Part shown: positions 5,040 to 13,669 of the stretch, in pieces
How the letters are laid out: each line of letters opens with the position of its first letter
Position numbering within the stretch: the stretch's first letter is position 1
Assembly: GCA_964563495.1 (NCBI GenBank)
Contig: CAZLYK010000133.1
Span: 1 to 15,361 of the forward strand
Direction: 5' to 3'
From: CAZLYK01 sp964563495
GTDB taxonomy: Bacteria > Acidobacteriota > Blastocatellia > RBC074
DNA: 15,361 nt
Notes under the pieces: generated by a model
Told to the model about the DNA's origin: nothing
The model's database searches: none
What the model saw: only the letters and a program-made list of their open reading frames with translations
Program-made: the position numbers and the translations under genes

Positions 5040-7193
5040 ATGTCGTTATCACTGAACACACCACTGATCGAGCTCCATCATCACGGGTTGCCGCGCATCG
5101 GCAAGAAGACCGCCGAGCATCTGGCGGTTGAAATCGCCGCCATCACCGCCAGGGCCGACCCGCGCCAAGCCACAATCGAGGAAATGCTTCACTACCTCCC
5201 GATACGTTATGAAGACCGCTCGAATCTGGCGCGGGTCTCCCAATTGCAGGATGGCCAGATGTCCTCGGTCGAAGTCATGGTCCGCGTCGGCGGGATCGTC
5301 CCGCTCAAAGGCGGGCGGCTCAAAATGTATGAATTCATCGGGACGGACGGCGAATCCCAGGTCCGCGCTTACTGGTGGAATCAGATCTATCTCAACCGGG
5401 TATTTCAACGCGGCACACGGGTCATCCTCTACGGTCAATGGAAGCTCAACAAATATAAAGGCTATTTTGAGGCCGAAAACCCCGATTACGAAATATTGAG
5501 CGATCAGGACGACGAGCCGGAAACGGCGGCCATTCACACTGCGCGCCGTGTCCCGATCTATCGCAAGCTCGGCGATTATCGCACCCGGCAGCTACGCTCG
5601 ATCTTCCACCAGATCATCAGCCACCTGCCGGCTGAGATCCCTGATGGATTGCCGGGAGAGGTCAGGACCAGGTGCGATCTGGTTCCGTACGGTGATGCGC
5701 TGCGCAAGGCCCACTTCCCGTCCGATGATTCCCCGATCGATGATTACAACCTGGCGCGCTCGCCGGCGCACCGGCGACTGATCTTCGAAGAGTTCTTCTG
5801 GCTCGCCGTGGCGCTCGGCGTGAGGCGGATTGAGCGCATCCGCGAACCGAAAGGCGAGATGATAGAGATCACCGACCGCGTCCGCGAAGCCGTCCGGGCG
5901 ATCCTTCCCTTCACTCCGACCAACGCGCAAAAACGCGCACTGAAAGAGATCGTCGCGGATATGACAGGTGACCAGCCGATGAACCGCCTCTTGCAGGGCG
6001 ATGTCGGCAGCGGTAAGACAATCGTGGCCGCCCAAGCCATGGTCATCGCCGTCGAAAACGGCTACCAGGCGGCGCTCATGGTTCCGACCGAAATCCTCGC
6101 CGAACAGCACGCGCGAAATTTCAAGCATCTTCTCGCGGGCACCTCTTATCGGGTCGAACTGCTCACCGGCAGCCTCAAGGTCAAGGAAAAGCGCCGGGTC
6201 CACGAGGCCTTGAACACCGGTGAGATCGACATCGCCATCGGCACGCACGCTCTGATTCAGGAAGGGGTTGAATTCAAGCGACTGGGTCTGGCGGTGATCG
6301 ATGAGCAGCATCGCTTCGGAGTCATGCAGCGCGCCGAGATCAGGCGGCGCGGATTGAACCCGGATGTCCTGGTCATGACCGCCACGCCGATTCCGCGCAG
6401 CCTGGCCATGACCGTTTACGGCGATCTCGAGGTATCGATCATAGACGAGATGCCCCCGGGTCGCACCCCTGTCAAAACTTTTGTCCGTGGAGACGACCGG
6501 CGAGACAAGATCTACGAATTCATCCGTGACCAGATCAAACAGGCCCGTCAGGCCTATGTCGTCTACCCGATCATCGAAGAGTCGGAAAAGCTCGACCTGC
6601 GCAACGCCACCGAGATGTATCACCATCTACAACGCGACATCTATCCCGAATTTCAGGTCGGGCTGCTGCACGGAAAGATGAAATCTGCGGAGAAAGACGA
6701 GGTTATGCAGGCATTCATCGCCAACCGGCTGCAGATTCTGGTGGCGACAACGGTGATCGAGGTCGGCGTCGATGTCCCGAACGCCTCGGTCATGCTGATC
6801 GAACACGCCGAGCGGTTCGGGTTATCGCAACTTCATCAATTGCGCGGCCGCGTCGGGCGCGGCGCAACCGAAAGCTATTGCATCCTCCTCGCACAATTTA
6901 CCAGAACCAGGGAAGCCCGCGAAAGATTGAGAATCATGGAGGAGACCTCCGACGGATTCAAAATCGCCGAGATGGATCTGGAGATCCGTGGCCCCGGCGA
7001 AGTCATGGGCACCAGACAGTCGGGCATCCCGGCCTTCCGCATCGCCAACATCGTCCGAGATTTGAAACTGCTCGAAATGGCTCGCCGCGAAGCAAACTAT
7101 CTGCTCGAGGATCGCGGGCGAACCCGCGAGACCGACCGGCTGATCCAATTCGTCCGCAGCCAGCCCAGATTCGGTCTGGCCAGAGTCGGTTAA
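5040..7193 (+). CDS. recG: ATP-dependent DNA helicase RecG
   Basis: This 717-residue superfamily 2 helicase remodels stalled replication forks and Holliday junctions. The N-terminal part (about 1-160) holds the wedge/OB fold, with GLPRIGKKTAEHL near 16-28 and HYLPIRYEDRS at 51-61. Helicase motifs follow: TPTNAQKRAL near 292, Walker A GDVGSGKT (320-327), DEQH (421-424), TATPIPRSL (447-455), VATTVIEVGVDVPNA (568-582) and LRGRVGRG (601-608). The C-terminal GPGEVMGTRQSG (651-662) is the RecG-specific (TRG) region. It is near the usual bacterial length. The start is slightly uncertain: the GGGAAG before ATG 5040 is only 1 nt away, and the copy 2 repeat ends 11 nt upstream. It is transcribed in the same direction as nnr and tsaE, 121 nt after tsaE. 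Confidence 0.96.
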   Translation: MSLSLNTPLIELHHHGLPRIGKKTAEHLAVEIAAITARADPRQATIEEMLHYLPIRYEDRSNLARVSQLQDGQMSSVEVMVRVGGIVPLKGGRLKMYEFIGTDGESQVRAYWWNQIYLNRVFQRGTRVILYGQWKLNKYKGYFEAENPDYEILSDQDDEPETAAIHTARRVPIYRKLGDYRTRQLRSIFHQIISHLPAEIPDGLPGEVRTRCDLVPYGDALRKAHFPSDDSPIDDYNLARSPAHRRLIFEEFFWLAVALGVRRIERIREPKGEMIEITDRVREAVRAILPFTPTNAQKRALKEIVADMTGDQPMNRLLQGDVGSGKTIVAAQAMVIAVENGYQAALMVPTEILAEQHARNFKHLLAGTSYRVELLTGSLKVKEKRRVHEALNTGEIDIAIGTHALIQEGVEFKRLGLAVIDEQHRFGVMQRAEIRRRGLNPDVLVMTATPIPRSLAMTVYGDLEVSIIDEMPPGRTPVKTFVRGDDRRDKIYEFIRDQIKQARQAYVVYPIIEESEKLDLRNATEMYHHLQRDIYPEFQVGLLHGKMKSAEKDEVMQAFIANRLQILVATTVIEVGVDVPNASVMLIEHAERFGLSQLHQLRGRVGRGATESYCILLAQFTRTREARERLRIMEETSDGFKIAEMDLEIRGPGEVMGTRQSGIPAFRIANIVRDLKLLEMARREANYLLEDRGRTRETDRLIQFVRSQPRFGLARVG

Positions 7194-7195
7194 TC

Positions 7196-7279
7196 ATAGA
7201 CAGGATCGACAGGATGATTGCAGGATTTGACAAGATATAGCTTGTCAAATCCTGCAATCATCCTGTCGATCCTGTCTAT
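7196..7279. repeat. ACAGGAT-family perfect hairpin between convergent genes (39-bp arms)
   Basis: Arm 7196-7234 (beginning ATAGACAGGATCGACAGGAT) is exactly complementary to 7241-7279, with a 6-nt loop ATATAG. It starts 2 nt after the recG stop and ends 2 nt before the stop of the minus-strand gene, occupying 84 of 88 intergenic bases. The plus-strand tail TATTTTTAA after the stem gives a weak U-run, so it plausibly acts as a terminator for recG, and as a hairpin end for the converging transcript. Confidence 0.95.
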
Positions 7280-7281
7280 TT

Positions 7282-7590
7282 TTAATCCGCTTCCATCTCA
7301 TCCATGATGAAGATAGCGCTCTGCCAGCGGACCATATGGGGGATGGGTTCGTAGGCTTTTTCGTGGCGAGAAGCAAAATCGAGGGCGTCCTCAACAGCTT
7401 CCGAGAGATCAGGGTGTATGCCCTGCTTGAGGCAGGCGTCGAGATGAGTAGCCAGTATATCTTCAGCCCAGGCAATCTCCTCATCACTGATCCGATGCGG
7501 AGCATCGGACTCGATCCCGATCAATGAATTTCTCTTGAGGCGCGCATCCAGCAAGCGTTTAGCTAAAGAAACAGCATTGGGGTGTTTCAT
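7282..7590 (-). CDS. Hypothetical small acidic helical protein
   Basis: This is a 102-residue protein I do not recognise. It looks mostly alpha-helical and acidic in its C-terminal half (SDEEIAWAEDILATHLDACLK near 35-55, DLSEAVEDALDFASRHEK near 61-78, MDEMEAD at the end), with a basic N-terminal helix (AKRLLDARLKR near 9-19). No signal peptide, membrane segment or catalytic motif is visible. Support for it being real is a good ribosome-binding site on the minus strand (GGGGAG at 7599-7604, 8 nt from the ATG) and a frame that ends exactly at the edge of the intergenic hairpin shared with recG. A small 5-bp hairpin (7605-7620) sits immediately upstream of that site and could affect its access. 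Confidence 0.65.
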   Translation of the reverse strand: MKHPNAVSLAKRLLDARLKRNSLIGIESDAPHRISDEEIAWAEDILATHLDACLKQGIHPDLSEAVEDALDFASRHEKAYEPIPHMVRWQSAIFIMDEMEAD

Positions 7591-7754
7591 GACAACTTCT
7601 CCCCGGACCTCTGCGGGTCCCTCTGTTCAGTTGACCAGTTTACGGTGACTGTTAATTGACCCGGCCATACTACTGCCACCGCCCCCCCCGATTCAAGTTA
7701 AATGCGAGTCGTCATCAATTGGGTCAAAGGTCATGCCATCATGCAAATTAATTT

Positions 7755-8672
7755 TTACGGTTTGGTATTTTTTTCGCGCCAGAGTTTTGCGCCTGGAGGG
7801 GTGATTTCGAGCCGGCGTGACGGGCTGAGAATGATCAGCCCGCGCTCGCATAAACCGGCGATCTCCTGTCTGGCCGTCTCTTGATCGACGTCTTGATCGC
7901 CGCTGAGCCAGCGATCGACAATCCAACCCGCGAGGCCGATCCTTTCGCGGCCGACCGAAACTGCGAGTTGTTCGGGGCTGTAGCGGCCGTTGAGTTCGGC
8001 GACTATGCCGAGCAGAGCGAGAGCCGTATTGGTTAAGCCGGAATCCGATGGGGCCGGTTTATCAAAATCCGCCAGACGGGGTTGTCTTGGTAAAACCCGA
8101 GGGGGCGTGGCAGGCTGGCGCAGTTCGTAATCACCGTGCAACCCGCGCTCGATCTGTTTTTCGAAGAGCAGCAGGGTGCAGGCGGCGTCGAGCGCGGCGT
8201 AATTCAGCTGTTCGCGGCTCAAAGGACGGCGACTCCAATCGCCGCGCTGCTCGCTCTTGTCGAGCTCAATCCCCAGATGAGTCTCGACCTGCGCCTGGAG
8301 CGAGCACTTTCTCTCTCCGCTTCTTCGCGCAGCCAGCATGGTGTCGTGAATCGGCGAGGTCGAGATGCGAAGATGGCGCGCCAGCTTGACGGCGTCGAAG
8401 GCGGCGTTGTGAATCGCTTTGGTCGCCAGGCTCAATTCGAGCGGCCGGCGCAAAGCTTCGAGGTCGAATCCGGCCAGCGCGTCGATGACCAGAACCTCGG
8501 TCGCGCCGGCATCGCGAAAGGCCAGTTGAATGAGCGATACGCGCTCGGCTTCGCGATCCCACCAGTTGACCGTCTCGATATCCAGCGCGATCGCCGCCGC
8601 GCGTTCGAGACGCCGGCTCGCGGATTCTAGAGAATCCCGACTGGTAATCAGGTTGACCGTGTAATCGAGCAT
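7755..8672 (-). CDS. Ribonuclease D-like 3'-5' exonuclease (DEDDy) with C-terminal winged-helix-like region
   Basis: This is a 305-residue protein counted from ATG 8672; a TTG at 8684 would add four residues. The N-terminal ~180 residues form a DnaQ-like DEDDy exonuclease with Exo I LDIET (Asp31, Glu33), Exo II HNAAFDAVKL (Asp93) and Exo III LNYAALDAA (Tyr158, Asp162). All four metal-binding acids and the Tyr are present, so it should be active, probably on RNA 3' ends as for RNase D. Instead of clear HRDC domains there is a Pro-rich linker (about 185-210), then TALALLGIVAEL...ARQEIAGLCERGLI...LEITPPGAKLWR, which looks like a winged helix. It is shorter than classic RNase D (about 370). Neither start has a well-spaced ribosome-binding site; the promoter side overlaps an ACAGGAT-family half-site. 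It is transcribed divergently from the cysteine-cluster gene. Confidence 0.88.
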   Translation of the reverse strand: MLDYTVNLITSRDSLESASRRLERAAAIALDIETVNWWDREAERVSLIQLAFRDAGATEVLVIDALAGFDLEALRRPLELSLATKAIHNAAFDAVKLARHLRISTSPIHDTMLAARRSGERKCSLQAQVETHLGIELDKSEQRGDWSRRPLSREQLNYAALDAACTLLLFEKQIERGLHGDYELRQPATPPRVLPRQPRLADFDKPAPSDSGLTNTALALLGIVAELNGRYSPEQLAVSVGRERIGLAGWIVDRWLSGDQDVDQETARQEIAGLCERGLIILSPSRRLEITPPGAKLWREKNTKP

Positions 8673-8682
8673 CCTTGTCTTC

Positions 8683-8723
8683 AATCTTGTTTAATCTGGC
8701 GAAATCCTGTTAATCCTGTCTAT
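8683..8723. repeat. ACAGGAT-family half-site at the 5' end of the exonuclease gene
   Basis: AATCTTGTTTAATCTGG followed by ATCCTGTTAATCCTGTCTATT (8704-8724) is one arm only, with no complementary partner nearby. It overlaps or abuts the start of the minus-strand exonuclease gene and must be part of its leader. As in copies 1-3, AATCCTGTCTATT marks the outer edge. Confidence 0.8.
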
Positions 8724-8866
8724 TGATCGATTGTCAGCAACCGAAGAGCGGTGCTAAGATCAGCGGCGATTTGACGCCTATTCGCTCACATTGTCCAGCT
8801 CAGGCGGTCATCTCCACGTCAGCAGACACAGGATGATCAGGTTATTCTCGTCTCAGGGGGAAATGA
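8724..8866. other. Divergent intergenic region between exonuclease and cysteine-cluster genes
   Basis: About 140 nt between two divergent genes, expected to hold the plus-strand promoter for the cysteine-cluster gene and perhaps the minus-strand promoter for the exonuclease gene. I see no convincing -35/-10 pair, operator palindrome or small gene in it. Confidence 0.4.
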
Positions 8867-9448
<582 letters not shown>

Positions 9449-9449
9449 A

Positions 9450-9557
9450 AAAATAGACAGGCTCAACCAGATTTCCGCAGGATTAAACAGGATCATTCTC
9501 AGCCCTGGCTTTGATCCTGTTTAATCCTGCGGAAATCTGGTTGAGCCTGTCTATTTT
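9450..9557. repeat. ACAGGAT-family perfect hairpin between convergent genes (46-bp arms)
   Basis: Arm 9450-9495 (beginning AAAATAGACAGGCTCAACCA) is exactly complementary to 9512-9557, with a 16-nt loop. The loop and inner arm (CTGGCTTTGATCCTG) resemble those of copies 1 and 2. It begins 1 nt after the cysteine-cluster stop and ends 4 nt before the TonB-receptor stop, filling 108 of 113 intergenic bases. The arm carries family-divergent segments (CTCAACCAGATTTCCG) that are nevertheless perfectly matched on the other arm. Confidence 0.95.
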
Positions 9558-9561
9558 ATTC

Positions 9562-12500
9562 CTAGAAGTTGATTCTTCCGGAGACCTGAACGACGCGCGG
9601 GCCGAAGTTGAGAGTCGTGATTCGTCCGAATGTCGTGCTGTCAATGTTGTAATCGCCCACAAAGAAGAGCGGGTGATTGAGGAAATTGAAGAAGTCAGCG
9701 CGAATTTCGAAGTTCAGGTTCTCTTTGATCCGAGTGCGCTTGATCACGCCGAAATCCCACGACACCTGTGAAGGTCCGTCGAACTGCAGGCGCTGCAGCG
9801 AACCTATGTTGCCCGCCGTCGGATGGAAGAAGACCTGGCTGGCGAAGGCGGCCGTGTTGTTCAGGTTATCGGCTCCGGTTGCGCGACCCGTCGCCGAGTC
9901 GGTCACCGAAGGATTGATATAGTACACCCGACCGTCGGCCTGCTTGATAATGCCGAAGAGGTTCTTGATCTGATCGCTGCTGAGCGATGAGACTGCAGGG
10001 TTGCCCCCTGAACGTGCGCCGCGGTTGAACGTCCCGCGACCCGAAATCAGCGAGATCGGAGCGCCACTCTGATAGTGGACGATCGAGCTGACCTGCCAAC
10101 CGCCGATGAAGCGATCGAGCGCGCCGCTGGAGCTCAAGAATCTGTGACCTTTGCCGAACGGCAGTTCGAAGATCGCGCTGCCGTTGATGACGTGGGTCAC
10201 GTCGAAATCGGCGCGGGTGCGCTCCAGATCCTGACGGTTGTTGTCGAGGAAGGGTTCGAAGCGCGCCTGCGACGTCCCGGGAGAATTGGTCAAGACCTTG
10301 CTGAAGGTGTAGTTGACCTGACCGAAGATGCCGTTCTTGAAGCGACGACGAAGCTCGGTCTGGAACGCGTGATAATCGGTCTTGCCGCCGTTGGTGACCA
10401 GGTCGACGGCGTAGATGCCCGGGTTGCCGGGTGTGAAAAAGTAGTTTCGCGATGACGCCGCAACTGCCGTGCCCGCGCCGGTGATATACGTATCGGCCAA
10501 CGCTGCCACCTGTCCCGTCTGAATCAAGCTGCGCACCGTGGCGTTGGTCAGGAAACCTCCGCCAAAGGTCGCGGTCGGGAGCACCGTCAATTGCTGGCTG
10601 CCTGCCAGGGCCGCGTTGTATGCCGGGTTGAAGACGCCGCAGGTAGCCGCCGTGCAACCCGGAGTGCTGACCGGAGTGTTCAACGCGAGGAAGCCGTTGC
10701 TCCGAGCGCGAAGGAAGTCGGCGAGAAACGGATTGTTCGCCGCTCCGGCATTAACCTGGTTATAGTCGATACCGCGCCAGATATCGCGTCCCATCGTGCT
10801 GACATAGCGCGCCTCGACCGCCAGATCCCAGAAAAGCTCTCGCTCGACGGCGACACTGATCTGGTGGACGTAAGGCTGCTTGATATTTTTCTCGATGCCG
10901 AAAATAGCCGAGGTCAGCGCGATTCCGAGCTGGTCATTGAGGTTGCGCGGAACCTTGAGAGCCGGCGTCGGAACAGCCGGAACTCCGGCATTGACGGTGG
11001 TGTAGAGGTTGACTAATTGCGGTGCCGTCTGAAGACCGGGATTACCGATAGCCGCGTTGCGGCCGACGGTGATCGTCTCTTCATTGACGAAAGCCATGGT
11101 GTAACCGGCGCGGACCGAAGTCTTGCCGTTTCTAAACGGATCCCAGGCGAATCCTACCGAAGGCCCAAAATTGTTCAGGTCTTTGTTGTAGTAACCGCCC
11201 TTGACGAAATCGATCGTGGCGTTCGGATTGAGCAGGCCGCCGACCGAATCGTCGCCGGTGATCGGGGGCAACAATTGCACATCGTTGTCTTCACGCAACG
11301 GGCTGAAGTACTCCCATTTCAGGCCCAGGCGCAGACTGATGTTGTCCTTGATCCGCCAGTTATCCTGGAAGTAACCCAACCAGTTATCGAAGGTGAAGTT
11401 GTTTTCGTTGGGGATTCCCGGGACAAACCCGGAAGTCTTGCTTTGAACCTGGAAAGTCTGGGTGACGTTCGAGATGACGCCCCCAAGGAATGTGCGAAGC
11501 GCGTTAGCGTTGGCCAGATCGGCCGCATTGATCGACCCGCCGGGGAAATCGGCTTGCGTCAACTGAAGCGCGGTTGGGGCAGCCGTGCTGAACCCGAATC
11601 CAACTGTCGGGAAACGGCCGGCGAAGTTGTAAGGACGAACCTTGATCTTCTGAAGGCTGCCGCCGAACTGCATGGCGTGGTTGCCCCTGACGTATGAAGC
11701 GTTGTCGATGTACTGGAATGTCCGCGTATCTCGACCTTGCGGCTGGAACTGAGCCTCACGGTTGGTCAGGCCCAGGGCGGTCGGGTAGATCACACCGATG
11801 AAGTCCTCGTTGCTCTCAAACGCGACCGGGGCGAGATTCGCGCCGATCCGGACTTCATTATTCAAATTGGAAGTGATCGAATAGCGCCACGCACCGACGA
11901 GGAACTTCGTGTCGGCGTCGGTAAAGACCTTCGGGCGTTTATTGATCGCGTCCAGATCGGTCCGGTCATCCTTCTCTTTGAACCGCTGGTGGATAAATTC
12001 GAACGCGTGCTTCCCGGTCGGCTTGAAGTCGAACCTGAATTCGTACTGGTTGCGGTCGTTGACGTCGCTCTGGAGGAAACGATACCCGGCGGTGTTGAGC
12101 AGCCGGGTCGCGGTCGAGTTTCCGGTATCGAAATTGTTGACCAGCGACGCCGACGGGAAGCGGCCCAAGAGCAGACTGCGGATGGTCGAATCGATCGGCA
12201 CTCCGGGCCTGACATTAATGATATTGACCGATTGAACCGTGTTGTCGCTCGGGCGAACGTAACGGAAAACCCCGTTGAGCAGATCGTCATTCGCCGGAAT
12301 GACGTTGTTCTGCGTCGTCTGGGTGCGCTGGCGGAAGCCTTCATAGCTGAACGAGAAGAAGAGCTTATCGCGATTGTCGTTCCAGCCGCCGATCGGCCCG
12401 AAGACCTTCTTGGGAACGAGCACCGGACCGGCGATGTTTCCCCCGAACTGGTTCCGGTTCAGGAAAGGTCGCTTGATCGTTTTTCCGGTTAACCGATCGA

Positions 12501-13308
12501 TCGTCGCATTGTTGAACCAGGTGTTGGCGCCGAGCGACGAATTGCGGTTGAACTCGTAAAGCGTCCCATGAAATTCATTGCTTCCCTGCGGGGTGATCAG
12601 TTTGACCTGCGAAGCGCCGCCCGCCGCGTCGGCCCCCTGGGTGTTGGTCGTAATCGTGAACTCGCTGATCGTATCCGAGGTCGGCCGGTTCGGCACGAAA
12701 TCGAGCGAATTTGTCCGAATGAAATTGTCCTGGATGTTGATCCCGTCTTTGGTCACCTGCGTCCAGGTCGGGCGACCGCCGTTGATCGTCGTGTTGGCGC
12801 GCGTCGGCAACCCGACCACACCGGCCTGCAGGCGGATCAGCTCGATCGGGTTGCGCCCGTTGAGGGGCAAATCGACGATCTGTCTGCGAATAATCGTGTT
12901 GCTGATTTCAGGCGTAGTCGTATTGACCAGATCGGTCCCCGCCGCGACCTCAACCGTTTCATTGGCGGCGCCGACTTCAAGCGCCGCGGCCAGCGAATAT
13001 TCCTGACCGGGCTCGATCTTGACCTGGGTGTAGGACGCAGTCTTGAACCCGGCCACCTCGATCTTTACCAAATATGATCCGGGCGATAACTGCGGAACGA
13101 AAAAGATCCCTTCATCATTGGAGGTTACGTTGACGACCAACTGCTTCGTCCCCTCATTTGTCACTTCAACTTTCGCGCCGGCAACGACCGCGCCATTCTG
13201 GTCGCGAACCACTCCGCTCAACCGGCCAAGCGCGCTCTGCGCCATTACTGCTGAGGCAAGTAACAATAAGGCGATGGCAGGGGTCAAATACCTTTTTGCA
13301 CTAAACAT
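9562..13308 (-). CDS. Oar-like TonB-dependent outer-membrane receptor with carboxypeptidase-regulatory-like domain
   Basis: This is a 1248-residue protein from ATG 13308. That start is chosen over the open frame to 13359 because AGGAG (13320-13316) is spaced 7 nt before it and a signal peptide begins there (MFSAKRYLTP, hydrophobic 11-22, cleavage near AMAQ/S at 22-25). Residues about 29-110 form a CarboxypepD_reg-like beta-sandwich (LSGVVRDQNGAVVAGAKVEVTN). A plug domain follows (about 130-240; LPLNGRNPIEL, QVTKDGINIQDN), then a very long beta-barrel ending in a terminal Phe (VVQVSGRINF), as outer-membrane barrels do. Receptors of this architecture are numerous in Acidobacteria and take up substrates with TonB/ExbBD energy; the substrate here is unknown. 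No SusD-like partner is adjacent. The 3' end meets the 9450-9557 hairpin; an AT-rich region lies upstream. Confidence 0.93.
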   Translation of the reverse strand: MFSAKRYLTPAIALLLLASAVMAQSALGRLSGVVRDQNGAVVAGAKVEVTNEGTKQLVVNVTSNDEGIFFVPQLSPGSYLVKIEVAGFKTASYTQVKIEPGQEYSLAAALEVGAANETVEVAAGTDLVNTTTPEISNTIIRRQIVDLPLNGRNPIELIRLQAGVVGLPTRANTTINGGRPTWTQVTKDGINIQDNFIRTNSLDFVPNRPTSDTISEFTITTNTQGADAAGGASQVKLITPQGSNEFHGTLYEFNRNSSLGANTWFNNATIDRLTGKTIKRPFLNRNQFGGNIAGPVLVPKKVFGPIGGWNDNRDKLFFSFSYEGFRQRTQTTQNNVIPANDDLLNGVFRYVRPSDNTVQSVNIINVRPGVPIDSTIRSLLLGRFPSASLVNNFDTGNSTATRLLNTAGYRFLQSDVNDRNQYEFRFDFKPTGKHAFEFIHQRFKEKDDRTDLDAINKRPKVFTDADTKFLVGAWRYSITSNLNNEVRIGANLAPVAFESNEDFIGVIYPTALGLTNREAQFQPQGRDTRTFQYIDNASYVRGNHAMQFGGSLQKIKVRPYNFAGRFPTVGFGFSTAAPTALQLTQADFPGGSINAADLANANALRTFLGGVISNVTQTFQVQSKTSGFVPGIPNENNFTFDNWLGYFQDNWRIKDNISLRLGLKWEYFSPLREDNDVQLLPPITGDDSVGGLLNPNATIDFVKGGYYNKDLNNFGPSVGFAWDPFRNGKTSVRAGYTMAFVNEETITVGRNAAIGNPGLQTAPQLVNLYTTVNAGVPAVPTPALKVPRNLNDQLGIALTSAIFGIEKNIKQPYVHQISVAVERELFWDLAVEARYVSTMGRDIWRGIDYNQVNAGAANNPFLADFLRARSNGFLALNTPVSTPGCTAATCGVFNPAYNAALAGSQQLTVLPTATFGGGFLTNATVRSLIQTGQVAALADTYITGAGTAVAASSRNYFFTPGNPGIYAVDLVTNGGKTDYHAFQTELRRRFKNGIFGQVNYTFSKVLTNSPGTSQARFEPFLDNNRQDLERTRADFDVTHVINGSAIFELPFGKGHRFLSSSGALDRFIGGWQVSSIVHYQSGAPISLISGRGTFNRGARSGGNPAVSSLSSDQIKNLFGIIKQADGRVYYINPSVTDSATGRATGADNLNNTAAFASQVFFHPTAGNIGSLQRLQFDGPSQVSWDFGVIKRTRIKENLNFEIRADFFNFLNHPLFFVGDYNIDSTTFGRITTLNFGPRVVQVSGRINF

Positions 13309-13451
13309 AGTGAAGCTCCTTCCATAAAATATGCTGGTTTGAGAACGCGGGTAAACCAAACAATACCTCTAATTCAAATCTTATAACTGCAAGAATTATG
13401 CCACCATATCCTTGAAAATATTAGGATTGATACAGTTTCACTTACCTTATC

Positions 13452-13469
13452 ATTACAAAACATTGTAAT
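13452..13469. promoter_or_regulatory. Candidate operator: ATTACAA-N4-TTGTAAT
   Basis: A perfect 7-bp inverted repeat (13452-13458 and 13463-13469) separated by AACA lies about 145 nt upstream of the TonB-receptor start, within its AT-rich control region. The size and symmetry suit a dimeric repressor or activator site. No regulator gene is adjacent, so binding is inferred only from symmetry and position; AT-rich DNA can give such repeats by chance. Confidence 0.35.
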
Positions 13470-13634
13470 TGTTTCTCTCCATATTTCTGAATTTAATTCG
13501 AATTTATGAAGGCTTAGAAAAATATAATTACATATATCAAGCAAAATAGTTCGGCTGATGGAGAAGGGTAGAAGAGGCGGGCAGCTGCCTCAGTTTTTGG
13601 TGGCAAGAGGCTGGAGGATTATGTTCAGTCCGGC

Positions 13635-13660
13635 AAAAATCTTGTTTATCCTGACTATTG
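13635..13660. repeat. Degenerate ACAGGAT-family half-site
   Basis: AAAAATCTTGTTTATCCTGA followed by CTATT is nearly identical to the half-site before nnr (2777-2801), with CCTGT changed to CCTGA. It lies 9 nt beyond the stop codon of the minus-strand modular protein gene. No complementary arm is present. Confidence 0.7.
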
Positions 13661-13669
13661 CCCGCGCGT

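Larger units (their letters stand above)
13309..13669. other. AT-rich upstream region of the TonB-receptor gene
   Basis: About 360 nt without a gene. From about 13320 to 13560 it is markedly more AT-rich than the surroundings (for example AAAAATATAATTACATATAT near 13518), which fits a long promoter/leader region for the minus-strand receptor. I see no convincing -35/-10 pair. It contains the 13452-13469 inverted repeat and AATTCGAATT (13495-13504). The right end (13561-13669) is GC-rich again and holds a degenerate ACAGGAT-family half-site. Confidence 0.6.

Noticed and set aside
5592..6626. Long minus-strand open frame (344 codons) antisense to recG
   Set aside because: It lies entirely opposite conserved helicase motifs of recG. 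High-GC coding DNA commonly leaves such antisense frames open, and no recognisable domain is seen.
7680..7690. Run of C residues (C-rich tract near 7682-7690) as a phase-variation or G-quadruplex signal
   Set aside because: Only one G-run is present on the minus strand, so no quadruplex forms. It lies outside any reading frame, about 90 nt upstream of a small unknown gene, with no evidence of switching.
11017..12492. Long plus-strand open frames (226 and 251 codons) opposite the TonB receptor
   Set aside because: They are antisense to the receptor barrel, are charge-rich without a domain pattern and have no plus-strand promoter or ribosome-binding site.
13574..13597. GAGGC-N8-GCCTC hairpin followed by AGTTTTT, as a possible terminator
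   Set aside because: The stem is only 5 bp with a large loop and would act on plus-strand transcription, but no plus-strand gene lies upstream. On the minus strand, where the modular gene ends, no U-run follows it.
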